64,000 nucleotides of DNA from Leeia oryzae DSM 17879 (GCF_000376945.1 NZ_AQXU01000024.1:1-64000); one strand, 5' to 3'. Shown: positions 38,779 to 49,784, numbered from the stretch's first letter. Notes: generated from the letters alone by a model not told the origin. Translations and numbers: made by a program.

Positions 38779-39945
38779 ATGGGCATTTCTTTCCGCCAAC
38801 TTCGCAATCGGCCGCAGCCTGCTGGTACTGACCAGTGGCTGGTGTGGTCCGTATTGTTATTGCTGGCGATTGGCCTGGTGATGGTGTATTCGGCATCGAT
38901 TGCCTATGCGGCAACCGACAAGGATACCGGCTACAGAATGACTTATTACCTGGTTCGCCAGGCCATCTTTTTGGGGGTCGGCTTTGTTGGCGGGTTTATC
39001 GCCTACCAGTTCCCGACCCGTATCTGGCAGCAGTACGCACCGTATGCCTTCCTGTTCGGCCTGGCGTTGCTGGTTTTGGTACTGATTCCGCATGTTGGTC
39101 GCGAAATCAACGGTAGTAAGCGCTGGCTGGGTCTGGTGGTCATCAACCTGCAGCCTTCCGAGCTGATGAAGCTGTTTGCCGTGCTGTATGCCGCAGACTA
39201 CACCGTCCGCAAGGCCGCTTACATGCATAGCCTGGTAAAAGGCTTTGTGCCGATGTTTATGGTGATGCTGATTACTGGCGGTCTGTTGCTGTCTGAGCCG
39301 GACTTTGGTGCATTTGCCGTGATTACTGCCATTGCCATGGGGTGCCTGTTCCTGGGTGGCCTGAACGGCATGCTGTTCATTGGCCTGATCGTGTTTCTGG
39401 CGGTCGGGTTTGTGGCGCTGGTGCTGTTCTCTCCCTACCGTTACGCCCGTTTGGTGGGGTTTCTTAACCCTTGGGCTGACCCGCTGGGCAAAGGGTATCA
39501 GCTGTCTCACTCCCTGATCGCGTTTGGCCGGGGTGAATGGCTGGGTGTAGGGCTGGGTGGTTCCATCGAGAAACTGTATTACCTGCCAGAAGCACATACC
39601 GACTTTTTAATGGCGATTATTGCCGAGGAGCTCGGGTTTGCCGGGGTGGCCGTGGTGATCTTCCTGTTTGTGGTGATGATCTGGCGCATTTTCGTGATTG
39701 GCAAGCAAGCCATGAAGCTGGAGCGCTATTGGTCTGCACTGGCAGCCTATGGGGTAGCCATCTGGCTGGGGTCACAGTCCATCATCAACATGGGCGTGAA
39801 TATGGGCTTGTTGCCAACCAAAGGTCTAACCCTGCCGCTGATGAGCTTCGGTGGTTCCGGTGTGGTGGCCAACCTGGTGGCACTGGCCCTGGTGTTACGA
39901 ATTGACTGGGAATCCCGTCAGATGATGCGGGGGTATCAGGTATGA
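38779..39945 (+). CDS. ftsW: Septal peptidoglycan glycosyltransferase FtsW
   Basis: A 388-residue SEDS-family membrane protein with about ten helices that polymerises lipid II at the septum together with FtsI. Family landmarks are [13 protein letters not shown] near 31, [20 protein letters not shown] near 111, [16 protein letters not shown] near 173, [18 protein letters not shown] near 270 and [17 protein letters not shown] near 340. The ATG at 38779 gives the usual N-terminus; a GTG at 38770 is the alternative. It overlaps murG by 4 bases (ATGA). Confidence 0.95.
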   Translation: MGISFRQLRNRPQPAGTDQWLVWSVLLLLAIGLVMVYSASIAYAATDKDTGYRMTYYLVRQAIFLGVGFVGGFIAYQFPTRIWQQYAPYAFLFGLALLVLVLIPHVGREINGSKRWLGLVVINLQPSELMKLFAVLYAADYTVRKAAYMHSLVKGFVPMFMVMLITGGLLLSEPDFGAFAVITAIAMGCLFLGGLNGMLFIGLIVFLAVGFVALVLFSPYRYARLVGFLNPWADPLGKGYQLSHSLIAFGRGEWLGVGLGGSIEKLYYLPEAHTDFLMAIIAEELGFAGVAVVIFLFVVMIWRIFVIGKQAMKLERYWSALAAYGVAIWLGSQSIINMGVNMGLLPTKGLTLPLMSFGGSGVVANLVALALVLRIDWESRQMMRGYQV

Positions 39946-41015
39946 GTCAGAAAACGGCAATGATGATGGCAGCCGGTACCGGCGGACATATCTTTCCGGC
40001 ACTGGCGGTAGCCAATGCGCTGGCGGCAAAAGGCTGGAAGATTGTCTGGCTGGGTACGCCCGGCGGCATGGAAAACCGGCTGGTTGAGCCGCATGGCTAC
40101 CCGATGGTGCATCTGGATATCAAGGGTGTGCGCGGCAATGGTGTCATGCGCAAGCTGATGACCCCGCTGATGCTGGCCAAGTCTGTGCTGCAGGCGCGTA
40201 CCGCCATGCGCCAGCATCGTCCGGCCGTAGTGGTCGGGTTTGGTGGTTATGTGGGTGTGCCGGGCGCACTGGCCGCAAAGAGCATGGGCGTGCCGCTGGT
40301 CATTCACGAGCAAAACGCCATTGCCGGCCTGACCAACAAGCTGACGTCCAGACTGGCCAATGTTGTGTTACAAGCTTTCCCTGGTGCATTTGCCGGTGTG
40401 CAGAAAGCCAGAACCGTCGGGAATCCGGTTCGTGCTGACATCCGTACCATTGCCGACCCGGCGGTCCGGTTCGCAGGGCGTCAGGGTGCATTGAAATTGC
40501 TGGTGGTGGGTGGGAGTCTCGGTGCCAAAGTGCTGAACGACACCGTGCCCAAAGCCATTGCCAAACTACCCGACAATCTCCGCCCGGTCGTGATTCACCA
40601 GTCAGGCGAGAAACAGATTGCCGCCCTTGAGGCTGCCTATACCGAGGCTGGCGTGACGGCCAAAACGGTGCCATTCATCCAGGACATGGCCAGTGCGCTG
40701 GCAGATGCAGATCTGGTGATCTGCCGCGCGGGCGCGCTGACCGTCAGTGAGCTGGCCGTTGCCGGTGTGGCGGGCATGTTTGTGCCGCTGCCTCACGCCG
40801 TAGACGACCATCAGACGGCTAATGCCAAGTCGCTGACAGATACAGGGGCTGGCTGGCTGCTGCCACAGGGCCAGTTAACCGACGATGTATTGGCTTCACT
40901 GCTCAACGGGCTGACAAGAGAAGAACTGCAGAAACGGGCGACGATTGCCCGTCAACATGGATTGCCGCATGCAACAGACCTGGTCGTGGCTGCATGTGAA
41001 GAGGTGGCCAAATGA
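39942..41015 (+). CDS. murG: Lipid II synthase (UDP-GlcNAc transferase) MurG
   Basis: A 357-residue peripheral membrane glycosyltransferase that adds GlcNAc to lipid I. The N-terminal loop [18 protein letters not shown] (near residue 10) and [14 protein letters not shown] near 93 bind lipid I. The C-terminal half holds [16 protein letters not shown] near 187 and the UDP-sugar region [17 protein letters not shown] near 261. It starts inside the ftsW stop and its own TGA overlaps the murC ATG, so translation is coupled on both sides. Confidence 0.96.
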   Translation: MSQKTAMMMAAGTGGHIFPALAVANALAAKGWKIVWLGTPGGMENRLVEPHGYPMVHLDIKGVRGNGVMRKLMTPLMLAKSVLQARTAMRQHRPAVVVGFGGYVGVPGALAAKSMGVPLVIHEQNAIAGLTNKLTSRLANVVLQAFPGAFAGVQKARTVGNPVRADIRTIADPAVRFAGRQGALKLLVVGGSLGAKVLNDTVPKAIAKLPDNLRPVVIHQSGEKQIAALEAAYTEAGVTAKTVPFIQDMASALADADLVICRAGALTVSELAVAGVAGMFVPLPHAVDDHQTANAKSLTDTGAGWLLPQGQLTDDVLASLLNGLTREELQKRATIARQHGLPHATDLVVAACEEVAK

Positions 41016-42403
41016 AACATAAAGTAAAACATATCCATTTTGTCGGTATCGGTGGCGTCGGCATGTCCGGCATTGCCGAGGTACTGCTGAACCTGGATTT
41101 TGATGTCACCGGCTCCGACCTAGCTAGCAACGCTACCACCCAGCGGCTTGAGGCCGCAGGTGCCAAAGTGTATCTCGGACATGCTCACGGGCAGATCCAG
41201 AACGCCGATGTGGTGGTCGTCTCCAGCGCGGTGCACGAAGACAATCCGGAAGTGATGGATGCGCGTGCCGCTGGCATTCCGGTCGTGCCACGCGCCATGA
41301 TGCTGGGCGAACTGATGCGCCTGCGGCAAGGGATTGCCGTCGCAGGGACGCACGGCAAAACCACCACCACCAGCCTGGTGGCCTCCATTCTGGCACGTGC
41401 CGGGCTAGACCCGACCTTTGTGATTGGCGGGCGGCTGAATGCGGCCGGCAGTAATGCCAAGCTGGGAACGGGGGATTTTCTGGTGGCAGAAGCCGATGAA
41501 TCGGATGCCTCCTTCTTGCTGTTGTCTCCGGTGATCTCGATTGTGACCAACATCGATGCTGATCACATGGATACCTATGACCACGACTTTGAAAAGCTGA
41601 AAAGCGCGTTTGTGGATTTTCTGCAGCACCTGCCTTTTTACGGCCGTGCGATCCTGTGCATTGACGATGTAAACGTACGCAGCATCCTGCCTCGGATCAG
41701 CAAGCCGGTGACCACTTATGGTGTGTCCGAAGATGCGCATATCCGTGCCGAGAATATTGTGGCTGCCAACGGCCAAATGAAATTTGATGCAGTCTGGCAG
41801 AACGGAACCGAACACCGTCTGGCCATCACGCTGAATACCCCAGGGCATCACAATGTGCTGAATGCACTGGCGGCGATTGCTGTCTCTCTGGAGGTGGATG
41901 CAGATGAATCCGCCATTCAGGCAGCACTGGCCGAATTCGGTGGCGTAGGTCGCCGTTTCCAGCGCTATGGCGAAGTGACGCTGCCGGAGGGCGGTCAAAT
42001 CACCCTGGTGGACGATTATGGCCACCACCCGGTCGAAATGGCGGCCACATTGGCCGCCGCGCGCGGTGCGTTCCCTGGCCGTCGTCTGGTGCTGGCATTC
42101 CAGCCGCATCGCTACACCCGGACCCGTGACCTGTTTGAAGACTTTGTGCAGGTATTGGGTCGTGCCGATGCCTTGGTGCTGGCGGAAGTATATGCTGCCG
42201 GTGAGGCGCCGATTGTGGCTGCGGATGGTCGCGCACTGGCGCGTGCTGTTCGCGTGCAAGGCAAGATCGAACCCGTTTTTGTGCCGGAAATTGCCGACAT
42301 GCCAGATGCCATCCTGAGAAGCGTGGTGGATGGCGATGTCGTGATCACCATGGGTGCCGGCTCCATTGGCGGCGTACCTGCAAAACTGGTTGCAGCGAAA
42401 TGA
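41012..42403 (+). CDS. murC: UDP-N-acetylmuramate--L-alanine ligase
   Basis: A 463-residue cytoplasmic ligase that adds the first peptide residue to UDP-MurNAc. It shows the N-terminal [18 protein letters not shown], the ATP loop [17 protein letters not shown] near 111, [14 protein letters not shown] near 160 and [15 protein letters not shown] near 333. The ATG overlaps the murG stop by 4 bases and its own TGA overlaps ddl by 4 bases. Confidence 0.96.
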   Translation: MKHKVKHIHFVGIGGVGMSGIAEVLLNLDFDVTGSDLASNATTQRLEAAGAKVYLGHAHGQIQNADVVVVSSAVHEDNPEVMDARAAGIPVVPRAMMLGELMRLRQGIAVAGTHGKTTTTSLVASILARAGLDPTFVIGGRLNAAGSNAKLGTGDFLVAEADESDASFLLLSPVISIVTNIDADHMDTYDHDFEKLKSAFVDFLQHLPFYGRAILCIDDVNVRSILPRISKPVTTYGVSEDAHIRAENIVAANGQMKFDAVWQNGTEHRLAITLNTPGHHNVLNALAAIAVSLEVDADESAIQAALAEFGGVGRRFQRYGEVTLPEGGQITLVDDYGHHPVEMAATLAAARGAFPGRRLVLAFQPHRYTRTRDLFEDFVQVLGRADALVLAEVYAAGEAPIVAADGRALARAVRVQGKIEPVFVPEIADMPDAILRSVVDGDVVITMGAGSIGGVPAKLVAAK

Positions 42404-43335
42404 GTAAAGACATGAAACAGAAATACGGAAAAGTAGCCGTGATGTGCGGTGGTCCTTCAGCAGAGCGCGAAGTCTCCCTGATGAGCGGCAAGGGGGTGCT
42501 GGATGCGTTGCTGGTCAAGGGCGTGGATGCGCACCATTTCGATCCGCTGGAAAAACCGCTGTCAGCCCTCAAAGACGAAGGCTTTGATCGCGTATTTCTG
42601 ATCCTGCATGGTCCGTTTGGCGAAGATGGCACCGTACAAGGTGCGCTGGAAGTGATGGGTTTGCCATATACCGGTTGCGGCGTACTGGCTTCTGCGGTGG
42701 GTATGGACAAACTGCGTACCAAGCTGCTGTGGCGTGCCCTGGACTTGCCGATTCCGGACTTTGTGGTGCTGGATGATGAAGCAGACTTTGCTGCCGTTGA
42801 AAAACAGCTGGGATTACCGCTGTTCGTGAAACCGGCGACAGAGGGTTCCAGTATCGGTGTGACCAAGGTCAAGCAGGCGGGTGAACTGAAAGCCGCTTAT
42901 GAAGCTGCACGCCAGTATGACCCGATCGTGATTGCCGAAACCTTTATCGGCGGCGGGGAGTACACCGCCAGCGTGTTGGGCAATACCGTGCTGCCGTTCG
43001 TCAAGATTGAGCCGGCTACCGAATTCTACAACTACGACGCCAAGTATTTCCGCGATGACACCGTGTATCGCTGCCCGTGCGGCCTGTCTGAAACGCAGGA
43101 AAAAGAAATCGCCGCGCTGGTGCAAAAGGCATTCTGGGCCATCAATGGCCGCAGCTGGGGGCGTGTGGACTTCCTGATGGATGAAGCCGGTAAAGCGTAC
43201 TTGCTGGAGGTCAACACGGCACCAGGCATGACATCGCACAGCCTGTTCCCGATGGCGGCCCGCCAGACCGGCTTGAGTTACGAAGATGTGGTGTTGCGGA
43301 TTCTGGACACCACACTGCCAAGTGAGGTGGCATGA
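42400..43335 (+). CDS. ddl: D-alanine--D-alanine ligase
   Basis: A 311-residue ATP-grasp enzyme that makes the D-Ala-D-Ala dipeptide used by the MurF half of the fusion protein. Landmarks are [19 protein letters not shown] near the N-terminus, [18 protein letters not shown] near 68, [18 protein letters not shown] near 140 and [17 protein letters not shown] near 268. The ATG at 42400 overlaps the murC stop; an in-frame ATG at 42412 is possible. Being the dcw copy, it corresponds to DdlB of E. coli. A 35-base gap separates it from ftsQ. Confidence 0.96.
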   Translation: MSKDMKQKYGKVAVMCGGPSAEREVSLMSGKGVLDALLVKGVDAHHFDPLEKPLSALKDEGFDRVFLILHGPFGEDGTVQGALEVMGLPYTGCGVLASAVGMDKLRTKLLWRALDLPIPDFVVLDDEADFAAVEKQLGLPLFVKPATEGSSIGVTKVKQAGELKAAYEAARQYDPIVIAETFIGGGEYTASVLGNTVLPFVKIEPATEFYNYDAKYFRDDTVYRCPCGLSETQEKEIAALVQKAFWAINGRSWGRVDFLMDEAGKAYLLEVNTAPGMTSHSLFPMAARQTGLSYEDVVLRILDTTLPSEVA

Positions 43336-43370
43336 TGCTGCGGCCAGCCCGTCTGGTGAGGTGCTGATTC

Positions 43371-44294
43371 ATGTGGGATAAGCCACAGGCCCTGAATGCG
43401 CTATCAAACCTGCTGTATGGTCTGATAACGCTTGCCGTGCTCTATACCGTCGTGTTTCTGACCGTCAACTCCGGTGCTTTCCCGCTAAAGGAAATCCGGG
43501 TTGAAGGCAAGCTGTCACACATCAGCCGGGAGCAGGTGCAGTACATCGCCAAGCATGCCATCAGCGGTAGCTTCTTTACCCTGAGCGTGGATGGAACGCG
43601 CCAGGCTTTCGAGAAACTGCCCTGGGTTCGCCAGGTGAATGTGCGTCGCCGCTGGCCAGGGATTTTGCAGGTCGAGATTGAAGAGCACAAGGCCATGGCG
43701 CGCTGGGGCGAGACCGCGCTGGTGAATACTTCCGGTGAGGTATTCGATGCTGCCAGTGATGAAGAACTGCCAGTATTTATCGGTCCGGATGGCACGAGCG
43801 CCGATGTTGCCAAGGCCTATGCCGATTACAAGCAACTGTTTGCACCCAAGAAACTGGTGCCAGTGAAGATTGAACTTTCCCCGCGCCGTGCATGGCGGAT
43901 GATGCTGTCCAACGGCATGCAACTGGTGATTGGGCGGGATGATGTAGAAGGTCGTCTGAAGCGCTTTGTACAGATTTACGACAAGGCGTTTGCCGGCCGG
44001 ACGGGTATCCAGTATGTGGACTTGCGTTACGCCAACGGCTTGGCGATCAAGTTGCCACCGGAAGCCATGGCGGCCGTACTGGCCCCGGCCAAGCCAGGTA
44101 CACCGAAAGCCGGCGTACCGCCCGTGACGGCCAAGAAAGACGCGAAAGAACAACAAGCCGCAAAGGCTGCGCCAGCGCAACCCGCCGGCAAGCCCAAGAC
44201 CGATGCCGTGAAGAAGAAAGACGTCCCCGCATCGGCCAGGCCCGCAAAAGCAATGAAGCATCCGGATAAGCCGGCTGCTAACAAACAGGTTTAG
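43371..44294 (+). CDS. ftsQ: Cell division protein FtsQ
   Basis: A 307-residue bitopic membrane protein that bridges early and late division proteins. One membrane helix lies at residues 14-34 (LLYGLITLAVLYTVVFLTV), then the POTRA domain (FPLKEIRVEGKLSHISREQV) and the beta domain (RQVNVRRRWPGILQVEIEEH and following). After about residue 232 comes an unusual tail of some 70 residues rich in Lys, Ala and Pro, longer than in E. coli. Its function is unknown. The gene sits between ddl and ftsA, the normal order. Confidence 0.93.
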   Translation: MWDKPQALNALSNLLYGLITLAVLYTVVFLTVNSGAFPLKEIRVEGKLSHISREQVQYIAKHAISGSFFTLSVDGTRQAFEKLPWVRQVNVRRRWPGILQVEIEEHKAMARWGETALVNTSGEVFDAASDEELPVFIGPDGTSADVAKAYADYKQLFAPKKLVPVKIELSPRRAWRMMLSNGMQLVIGRDDVEGRLKRFVQIYDKAFAGRTGIQYVDLRYANGLAIKLPPEAMAAVLAPAKPGTPKAGVPPVTAKKDAKEQQAAKAAPAQPAGKPKTDAVKKKDVPASARPAKAMKHPDKPAANKQV

Positions 44295-44310
44295 AGCAGG
44301 AGTAAACAGG

Positions 44311-45543
44311 GTGAGTAAGGACAGCAAAAACCTAATCGTAGGTCTGGACATCGGCACCAGCAAGATCGTCGCGATTGTTGCTGAGTTGAAGGTCGATGGT
44401 CAGTTGGAAATCATCGGCATGGGGAGTCATGCATCACGCGGCCTGAAAAAAGGCGTGGTGGTGAATATCGAATCGACCGTGACAGCCATCCAGCGCGCAC
44501 TGGAAGAAGCCGAGTTGATGGCGGATTGCAAGATTCGCGAAGTCTATACCGGGATTGCCGGCAGCCATATCAAGAGCTTCAACTCGCACGGGATGGTCGC
44601 CATCAAGGACAAGGAAGTCAGCCAGACCGACGTGGACCGCGTGATCGAGACCGCACGTGCCGTGAACATCCCGACGGATCAGCAGATTTTGCACATCCTG
44701 GAACAGGAATTCATCATTGATGGCCAGGAAGACGTCAAAGAACCGCTAGGCATGAGTGGCGTGCGTCTGGAAGTCAAAGTGCATATCGTGACCGGTGCAG
44801 TCAGTGCCGCGCAGAACATCATGAAATGCGTACGCCGCTGCGGGCTGGAAGTTGCCGACCTGATCTTGCAGCCATTGGCCTCTGCACATGCCGTGCTGTC
44901 TGAAGACGAAAAAGATCTGGGCGTGTGCCTGGTCGATATCGGCGGCGGTACCACGGATATCGCTGTGTTCACCGAAGGCGCTATCCGCCATACCGCTGTG
45001 ATTCCGATTGCCGGTGACCAGATCACCAGCGACATCGCCATGGCATTGCGCACGCCAACCAAAGAAGCAGAAGACATCAAGCTGGCCCACGGCTGCGCCT
45101 TGCGTCAGTTGGCCGATGCCAACCAGATGGTAGAAGTGCCGGGTGTGGGTGATCGTGGTCCTCGTCAGTTGTCGCGTGCGACGCTGGCAGAAGTTATCGA
45201 ACCGCGCGTAGAAGAACTGTATACCCTGGTGCAGGCCGAATTGCGTCGCAGCGGGTTTGAAGATCTGCTGTCTTCCGGCATCGTGATTACCGGTGGGTCC
45301 AGCCTGATGCCAGGCATGGTGGAACTGGGTGAAGAAGTGTTCCACATGCCGGTGCGTCTGGGGGTTCCCCACAACGTGCTGGGGTTTGCCGAAGTGGTGC
45401 GCAACCCGCGCTATGCCACCGGTGTCGGCCTGCTGATGTTTGGCAAGCAACAGAGCCAGCGTCACCAGATCCAGCGGATGCAGGGCGCTTCTGTCGGGCA
45501 GATTTTTGCCCGGATGAAGAGCTGGTTCCAGGGCAATTTTTAA
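44311..45543 (+). CDS. ftsA: Cell division protein FtsA
   Basis: A 410-residue actin-like ATPase that ties FtsZ filaments to the membrane. The nucleotide-binding parts are VGLDIGTSKIVAIVAEL near the N-terminus, CLVDIGGGTTDIAVFTEG near 208 and GIVITGGSSLMPGMVEL near 325. The amphipathic end MKSWFQGNF is the membrane-targeting helix. The start is GTG with AGGAG 8 bases upstream. The region between ftsA and ftsZ (155 bases) probably holds an additional ftsZ promoter, though none is clear. Confidence 0.96.
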   Translation: MSKDSKNLIVGLDIGTSKIVAIVAELKVDGQLEIIGMGSHASRGLKKGVVVNIESTVTAIQRALEEAELMADCKIREVYTGIAGSHIKSFNSHGMVAIKDKEVSQTDVDRVIETARAVNIPTDQQILHILEQEFIIDGQEDVKEPLGMSGVRLEVKVHIVTGAVSAAQNIMKCVRRCGLEVADLILQPLASAHAVLSEDEKDLGVCLVDIGGGTTDIAVFTEGAIRHTAVIPIAGDQITSDIAMALRTPTKEAEDIKLAHGCALRQLADANQMVEVPGVGDRGPRQLSRATLAEVIEPRVEELYTLVQAELRRSGFEDLLSSGIVITGGSSLMPGMVELGEEVFHMPVRLGVPHNVLGFAEVVRNPRYATGVGLLMFGKQQSQRHQIQRMQGASVGQIFARMKSWFQGNF

Positions 45544-45698
45544 TGTTGGGCGCCTGTGAGTGCCAAAAACGGTTTTTTTGATATCAAAAATGTTAAGAAA
45601 CCTAGATTTTTAGCGGCTTACAGGCAAATTGGGCTCCCTCTGCAGGATGCAGATGGGATAAAATAGCTGTTTTACTCGGGCAACAAGGAGACAGACTC

Positions 45699-46856
45699 AT
45701 GTTTGAGTTGATGGAAGAAACAAAACCGGCCGCCATCATTAAGGTGATCGGTGTTGGTGGTTGCGGGGGCAATGCCATCGAGCACATGATTAATGCAGGT
45801 GTGCAAGGGGTGGATTTCATTTGCGCCAATACGGACGTGCAAGCACTCAAGCGCAGCGCGGCCAATGATCAACTGCAACTGGGTATCAACCTGACCAAAG
45901 GTCTGGGTGCCGGTGCCAAACCGGAAGTGGGCCGTGCCGCAGCAGAAGAAGATCGCGAACGCATTGCCGATGCCATTCGTGGTGCCAACATGCTGTTCAT
46001 CACAGCAGGTATGGGTGGCGGTACCGGTACCGGTGCAGCACCCGTAGTTGCCGAAGTTGCCAAAGAAATGGGCATCCTGACCGTGGCGGTGGTAACCCGT
46101 CCGTTCAGCTATGAAGGCAAGCGCCAGCGCGCTGCTGCATCAGGTATTGAAGAACTGCAAAAGCATGTTGATTCCCTGATCATCATCCCTAACGACAAAC
46201 TGATGCAAGTGCTGGGCGATGACGTCTCCGTCCAGGAAGCTTACAACGCAGCTAACGACGTATTGCACGGCGCAGTGGCCGGCATTGCCGAAATCATCAA
46301 TTGCCCAGGCCTGGTTAACGTCGACTTTGCCGACGTGACCACCGTCATGAGCGAAATGGGGATGGCCATGATGGGCTCCGCATCTGCGCATGGCGTGGAT
46401 CGTGCCCGTATTGCTGCCGAACAGGCCGTTGCCAGCCCGCTGCTGGACAATGTCGACCTGCGCGGTGCCCGCGGTATTGTGGTCAACATCACGGCATCCA
46501 GCTCATTCAAGATGCGCGAGATGAACGAAGTCATGGCAGTTATCAATGCATACGCTGCAGATGATGCAGAAATCATCTTCGGTAACGTGTTTGATGAAAA
46601 CATGGGTGACAACCTGCGTGTAACGCTGGTGGCCACTGGTCTTGGCATGGCGGTCGCTCGCAAAGAACAGCAACCGATGAAACTGATCAAAACCGGTACC
46701 GATAACGTTGGCATGGAAATTGACTACGACGCACTGGACAAACCCGCCGTGATGCGTGGTAACCGTTTCAGCAGCCGCTCCCATGTAGAGCCAACCAGCT
46801 CTGCCATGCTCGATACGCTGGATATTCCTGCGTTTTTGCGCAAGCAGGCTGACTAA
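45699..46856 (+). CDS. ftsZ: Cell division protein FtsZ
   Basis: A 385-residue tubulin-like GTPase that forms the division ring. The N-terminal GTP loop IKVIGVGGCGGNAIEHMI, the tubulin signature GGGTGTGAAPVVAEVAKE near 107 and the synergy-loop region NVDFADVTTVMSEMGMAM near 208 are present. The C-terminal peptide DTLDIPAFLRKQAD is the conserved contact for FtsA and ZipA. AAGGAG lies 8 bases before the ATG. Confidence 0.97.
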   Translation: MFELMEETKPAAIIKVIGVGGCGGNAIEHMINAGVQGVDFICANTDVQALKRSAANDQLQLGINLTKGLGAGAKPEVGRAAAEEDRERIADAIRGANMLFITAGMGGGTGTGAAPVVAEVAKEMGILTVAVVTRPFSYEGKRQRAAASGIEELQKHVDSLIIIPNDKLMQVLGDDVSVQEAYNAANDVLHGAVAGIAEIINCPGLVNVDFADVTTVMSEMGMAMMGSASAHGVDRARIAAEQAVASPLLDNVDLRGARGIVVNITASSSFKMREMNEVMAVINAYAADDAEIIFGNVFDENMGDNLRVTLVATGLGMAVARKEQQPMKLIKTGTDNVGMEIDYDALDKPAVMRGNRFSSRSHVEPTSSAMLDTLDIPAFLRKQAD

Positions 46857-46969
46857 GGTATTTGAAAGGGGCATGTATAGCCAGGGTTGATCACCTTCAT
46901 TGATATTACCCATCACCAGTCCCCCGGCTGGTTGTTACAATAGGGAGTATCAACGATGGTAAACACAAG

Positions 46970-47896
46970 ATGATTAAGCAACGCACTCTCAAAAGCCCGG
47001 TCAAGGCAACGGGAATAGGACTCCACTCCGGCTGCAAAGTCGATGTCTGGTTGCATCCTGCCCCTGTTGACCATGGCATTGTCTTCCAGCGTACCGACTT
47101 GCCCGGTACACCGTGTATCCCGGCGAAGCCCGAGTTCGTCAACGATACACGCCTGTCATCTACGCTGGTGGATGGAGATGTGCGTGTCGGTACGGTAGAG
47201 CATCTGATGTCTGCCCTGGCCGGTCTTGGGATCGACAATCTGACAGTGGCACTTTCCGCCCAGGAAGTGCCACTGATGGATGGTTCTGCCGCCCCTTTTA
47301 TCTACCTGATCCAGCAAGCTGGCGTGGTAGAGCAGAATGCCGAAAAGCAGTTTGTACGTGTCAAAAAACCGGTACGTGTCGAAGTCGGTGACAAGTGGGT
47401 TGAGCTATTGCCACACAATGGCTACAAAGTCTCGCTGACCATCGAATTCCGGCATCCGGCCATTCAGAAATCTGACCAGACCGTCGCCATTGATTTTGCC
47501 AATGCATCTTTCATTGACGAAATCAGCCGGGCGAGAACCTTTGGTTTCATGCATGAAGTCGAGTGGATGCGCAGCCAGGGATTGGCGCTGGGCGGAAATC
47601 TGGACAATGCCGTGGTACTGGACGAATACCGCGTGCTCAATAGCGAAGGGCTACGTTTTGAAAACGAGTTTGTCCGGCATAAAGTGCTGGATGCCATTGG
47701 TGATTTGTACTTGCTGGGGCACCCGTTGATCGGGGAGTTCCGCGGTTACAAGTCTGGCCATGCCCTGAATAATCAGTTGCTTCGCAAGATGCTGGCCGAT
47801 GTCAGTAATTACGAAGTCGTCACTTTTGCGGTCCCGGAAGAGGCGCCAGACTCTTTCCATCGCCTGCAAACAGCCAATATTTCCCCAGCGATATAA
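46970..47896 (+). CDS. lpxC: UDP-3-O-acyl-N-acetylglucosamine deacetylase
   Basis: A 308-residue zinc enzyme that performs the committed step of lipid A synthesis. It begins [19 protein letters not shown]. Zinc and catalytic residues lie in [16 protein letters not shown] near 80 and in [17 protein letters not shown] near 260. The gap from ftsZ is 113 bases with a TACAAT at 46936-46941 that may serve as -10 box. It follows ftsZ as in many Gram-negative dcw clusters, tying outer-membrane synthesis to division genes. The ribosome binding site is weak. Confidence 0.96.
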   Translation: MIKQRTLKSPVKATGIGLHSGCKVDVWLHPAPVDHGIVFQRTDLPGTPCIPAKPEFVNDTRLSSTLVDGDVRVGTVEHLMSALAGLGIDNLTVALSAQEVPLMDGSAAPFIYLIQQAGVVEQNAEKQFVRVKKPVRVEVGDKWVELLPHNGYKVSLTIEFRHPAIQKSDQTVAIDFANASFIDEISRARTFGFMHEVEWMRSQGLALGGNLDNAVVLDEYRVLNSEGLRFENEFVRHKVLDAIGDLYLLGHPLIGEFRGYKSGHALNNQLLRKMLADVSNYEVVTFAVPEEAPDSFHRLQTANISPAI

Positions 47897-47932
47897 ATTA
47901 GCTATTTGTCTGCTGTATCCGTGTCAATCGTG

Positions 47933-47959
47933 AAAAGTACGATTAATAACCGTATTTTT
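47933..47959 (+). terminator. Possible terminator after lpxC
   Basis: AAAAGTACG can pair with CGTATTTTT (one G-U pair) over a 9-base loop, with the T-run forming part of the stem. It is A/T-rich and weak, but is the only candidate for ending the dcw-lpxC message before the convergent gene at 47989. Confidence 0.4.
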
Positions 47960-47988
47960 CGCAGAATTTCGTCGATCTGGCAGAATAG

Positions 47989-48438
47989 TTATTTGCCGCG
48001 ATGATGTTGAATCAGTCTGAGCAGAGCCTGTTGCACACTGCTACCTGCCGGTAATTCGGCAACGGCTTCATTGAGGCTTCCCAGTGCTTTTTTGGAAAGT
48101 CCTGTCTTTGGCGGTTTGGGTAATGGCCGCGGAATCACGTTTTGCACAACGACTTTGATTGCGCTAAGCTGTCCGTCTCCCAGTGCCGGGTTTTGTCTGG
48201 GCTGGTTGAGTAACTGCACCAGAGTCGGCGTGAATTGTCTGAGCCGGGCGGCGGCTGTGCCGTGCGGTACGGCAACCACCAGTGCGCCATTCTCCAGCTT
48301 CATGACAAACACCATGCCTTGCAACGGACCAGGCAGATAGCGGTCCAGCAGGTGTTGCCAGGCAAGCAGATAGTCTGTCGCGGACAAGAGTCGAGACAAT
48401 TCAGTCTGGCCGGAGGAGTAAGAAAGGGCAGTTTTCAC
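47989..48438 (-). CDS. dciA: DUF721/DciA-like protein (replicative helicase loader candidate)
   Basis: A 149-residue protein of the DUF721 family, whose proteobacterial members include DciA, which loads the replicative helicase DnaB. The core VFVMKLENGALVVAVPHGTAAARLRQFTPTLV shows the KH-like fold pattern of the family (described across residues 45-76), followed by a basic Pro-rich linker (IPRPLPKPPKTGLSKK) and a helical end. The start is GTG. It lies opposite in strand to lpxC and the M23 gene, its usual neighbours next to secA. Function is taken from the family, and the match is moderate. Confidence 0.75.
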   Translation of the reverse strand: MKTALSYSSGQTELSRLLSATDYLLAWQHLLDRYLPGPLQGMVFVMKLENGALVVAVPHGTAAARLRQFTPTLVQLLNQPRQNPALGDGQLSAIKVVVQNVIPRPLPKPPKTGLSKKALGSLNEAVAELPAGSSVQQALLRLIQHHRGK

Positions 48439-48622
48439 CTGGTCGATTCTACGCTATTTGGCTCTGGAAGACATGTATAACCGTGCATGACAGGTGGTAT
48501 TCGCTGTTCCATTTCTGGATTGGATCGGGCTCACGGGTGTCCGGGGCCGGGATGAGGTGCCAGAGAGCGCCGTTATCGTAACAAACGCAACATCATGCAA
48601 GCATGCGTGATCCGGAGAATCT

Positions 48623-49525
48623 ATGGAAATTATCCTCATGACTTCCAGAACCAGCCGTGTTCGGCAGTTGAAGCTGAACAAATGGCAGGCATGGATCGTG
48701 TTGCCCGGTGTCCTGCTGGGAACGGTGCTGGGGCTGTTGATGGTCTTCTGGCTGTTGCTGCAGTTGGTGCCCGGTCTGCGAGAAACCATTTTGCTGGACA
48801 TGCTGGATGCCAGTACGGTTGCTGAACAAAGGACCGGGCGACAAAAGGATGCGCTGGATGTGCTGGCGCTGCGTGTCGGGGAAATGCAGGCACGCCAGAA
48901 TTTGCTGAACCTGCATCAGCAAGCGCTGGCCAAGCAGTACGGTCTTGAATTGCCGGTCGCAAACCTGCCGCCTTTGCCGCAAGGCGGGCCGGAAGTTCCG
49001 CTGGGCAAACAGATGTCATCACTGAGTAATCAGGCCGCAGATCTCCAGTACCAAATCAACAAGTCTGCCGCCGACCACCGGCTGCTGAATGACTGGCTGG
49101 CCATGGGCAAGCGCATGAAATACCAGTTACCCGGGCAGATGCCGCTGGACATCGGTGCTTTCACCTCCAATTTCGGGGCGCGTTCAGACCCGTTTACCGG
49201 ACGCCAGGCCATGCATGAAGGCATCGACTTTGCTGCGCCGGTCGGTACGCCCATCCATGCGGCGGCAGCCGGTACGGTTGTTTCTGCGTCGTTTCATAAT
49301 GCGTATGGCAATCTGGTCGAGATTGACCATGGTGCCGGTATCAGCAGCCGTTACGCCCATGCCTCCAAACTGATGGTGAAACAGGGCGACCATGTAAACG
49401 CAGGGGACGTGATTGCGTTGGTAGGAAGTACGGGACGTTCGACAGGGGCGCATTTGCACTTTGAAGTGCGTTTCAAGGGTGAAGCAGAGAACCCGAGCCG
49501 CTTTTTGCCGGCTGCAGCCGGTTAA
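48623..49525 (+). CDS. M23 (LytM-type) peptidase, membrane-anchored
   Basis: A 300-residue cell-wall endopeptidase or regulator. One membrane helix lies at about 22-52 (WIVLPGVLLGTVLGLLMVFW), followed by a coiled coil (about 70-165) and the M23 domain from 180. All zinc ligands are in place: HEGIDF (HxxxD) near 205 and HLHFEV (HxH) near 277, so it should be an active DD-endopeptidase rather than an EnvC-like activator. GGAG lies 5 bases before the ATG. It is the usual gene between lpxC/DUF721 and secA in related bacteria. Confidence 0.9.
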   Translation: MEIILMTSRTSRVRQLKLNKWQAWIVLPGVLLGTVLGLLMVFWLLLQLVPGLRETILLDMLDASTVAEQRTGRQKDALDVLALRVGEMQARQNLLNLHQQALAKQYGLELPVANLPPLPQGGPEVPLGKQMSSLSNQAADLQYQINKSAADHRLLNDWLAMGKRMKYQLPGQMPLDIGAFTSNFGARSDPFTGRQAMHEGIDFAAPVGTPIHAAAAGTVVSASFHNAYGNLVEIDHGAGISSRYAHASKLMVKQGDHVNAGDVIALVGSTGRSTGAHLHFEVRFKGEAENPSRFLPAAAG

Positions 49526-49784
49526 TGCATGGAAAACCGGCATGTCCTCTTGTTTTTTGACGAAATGTCCTTATTTACTGTAAAAATGCAAGCGAGTGTG
49601 ACGGTTTTTGTCCAGGATGTATCGACTTTATCGTGGTAAAAATGACGTGCGGCGTTGCGACAATCCTGCTAAGCAGTTAAAGTGACGCGTTTAATTTATT
49701 TAATTTGACTGGTCTTGGTATAGCCATGCTATCGATGATCCAGAATACTAATGGCAACAAAGCGCCACAGAGTAACCAATACCC
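49526..49784. other. Leader region of secA
   Basis: A 259-base A/T-rich gap. GCCGGTT/AACCGGC (49517-49541) spans the end of the M23 gene and is followed loosely by a T-run, so it may be a weak terminator. A TTGACT at 49706-49711 has no good -10 partner. The last 20 bases before the secA ATG lack a clear Shine-Dalgarno sequence. Confidence 0.45.
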
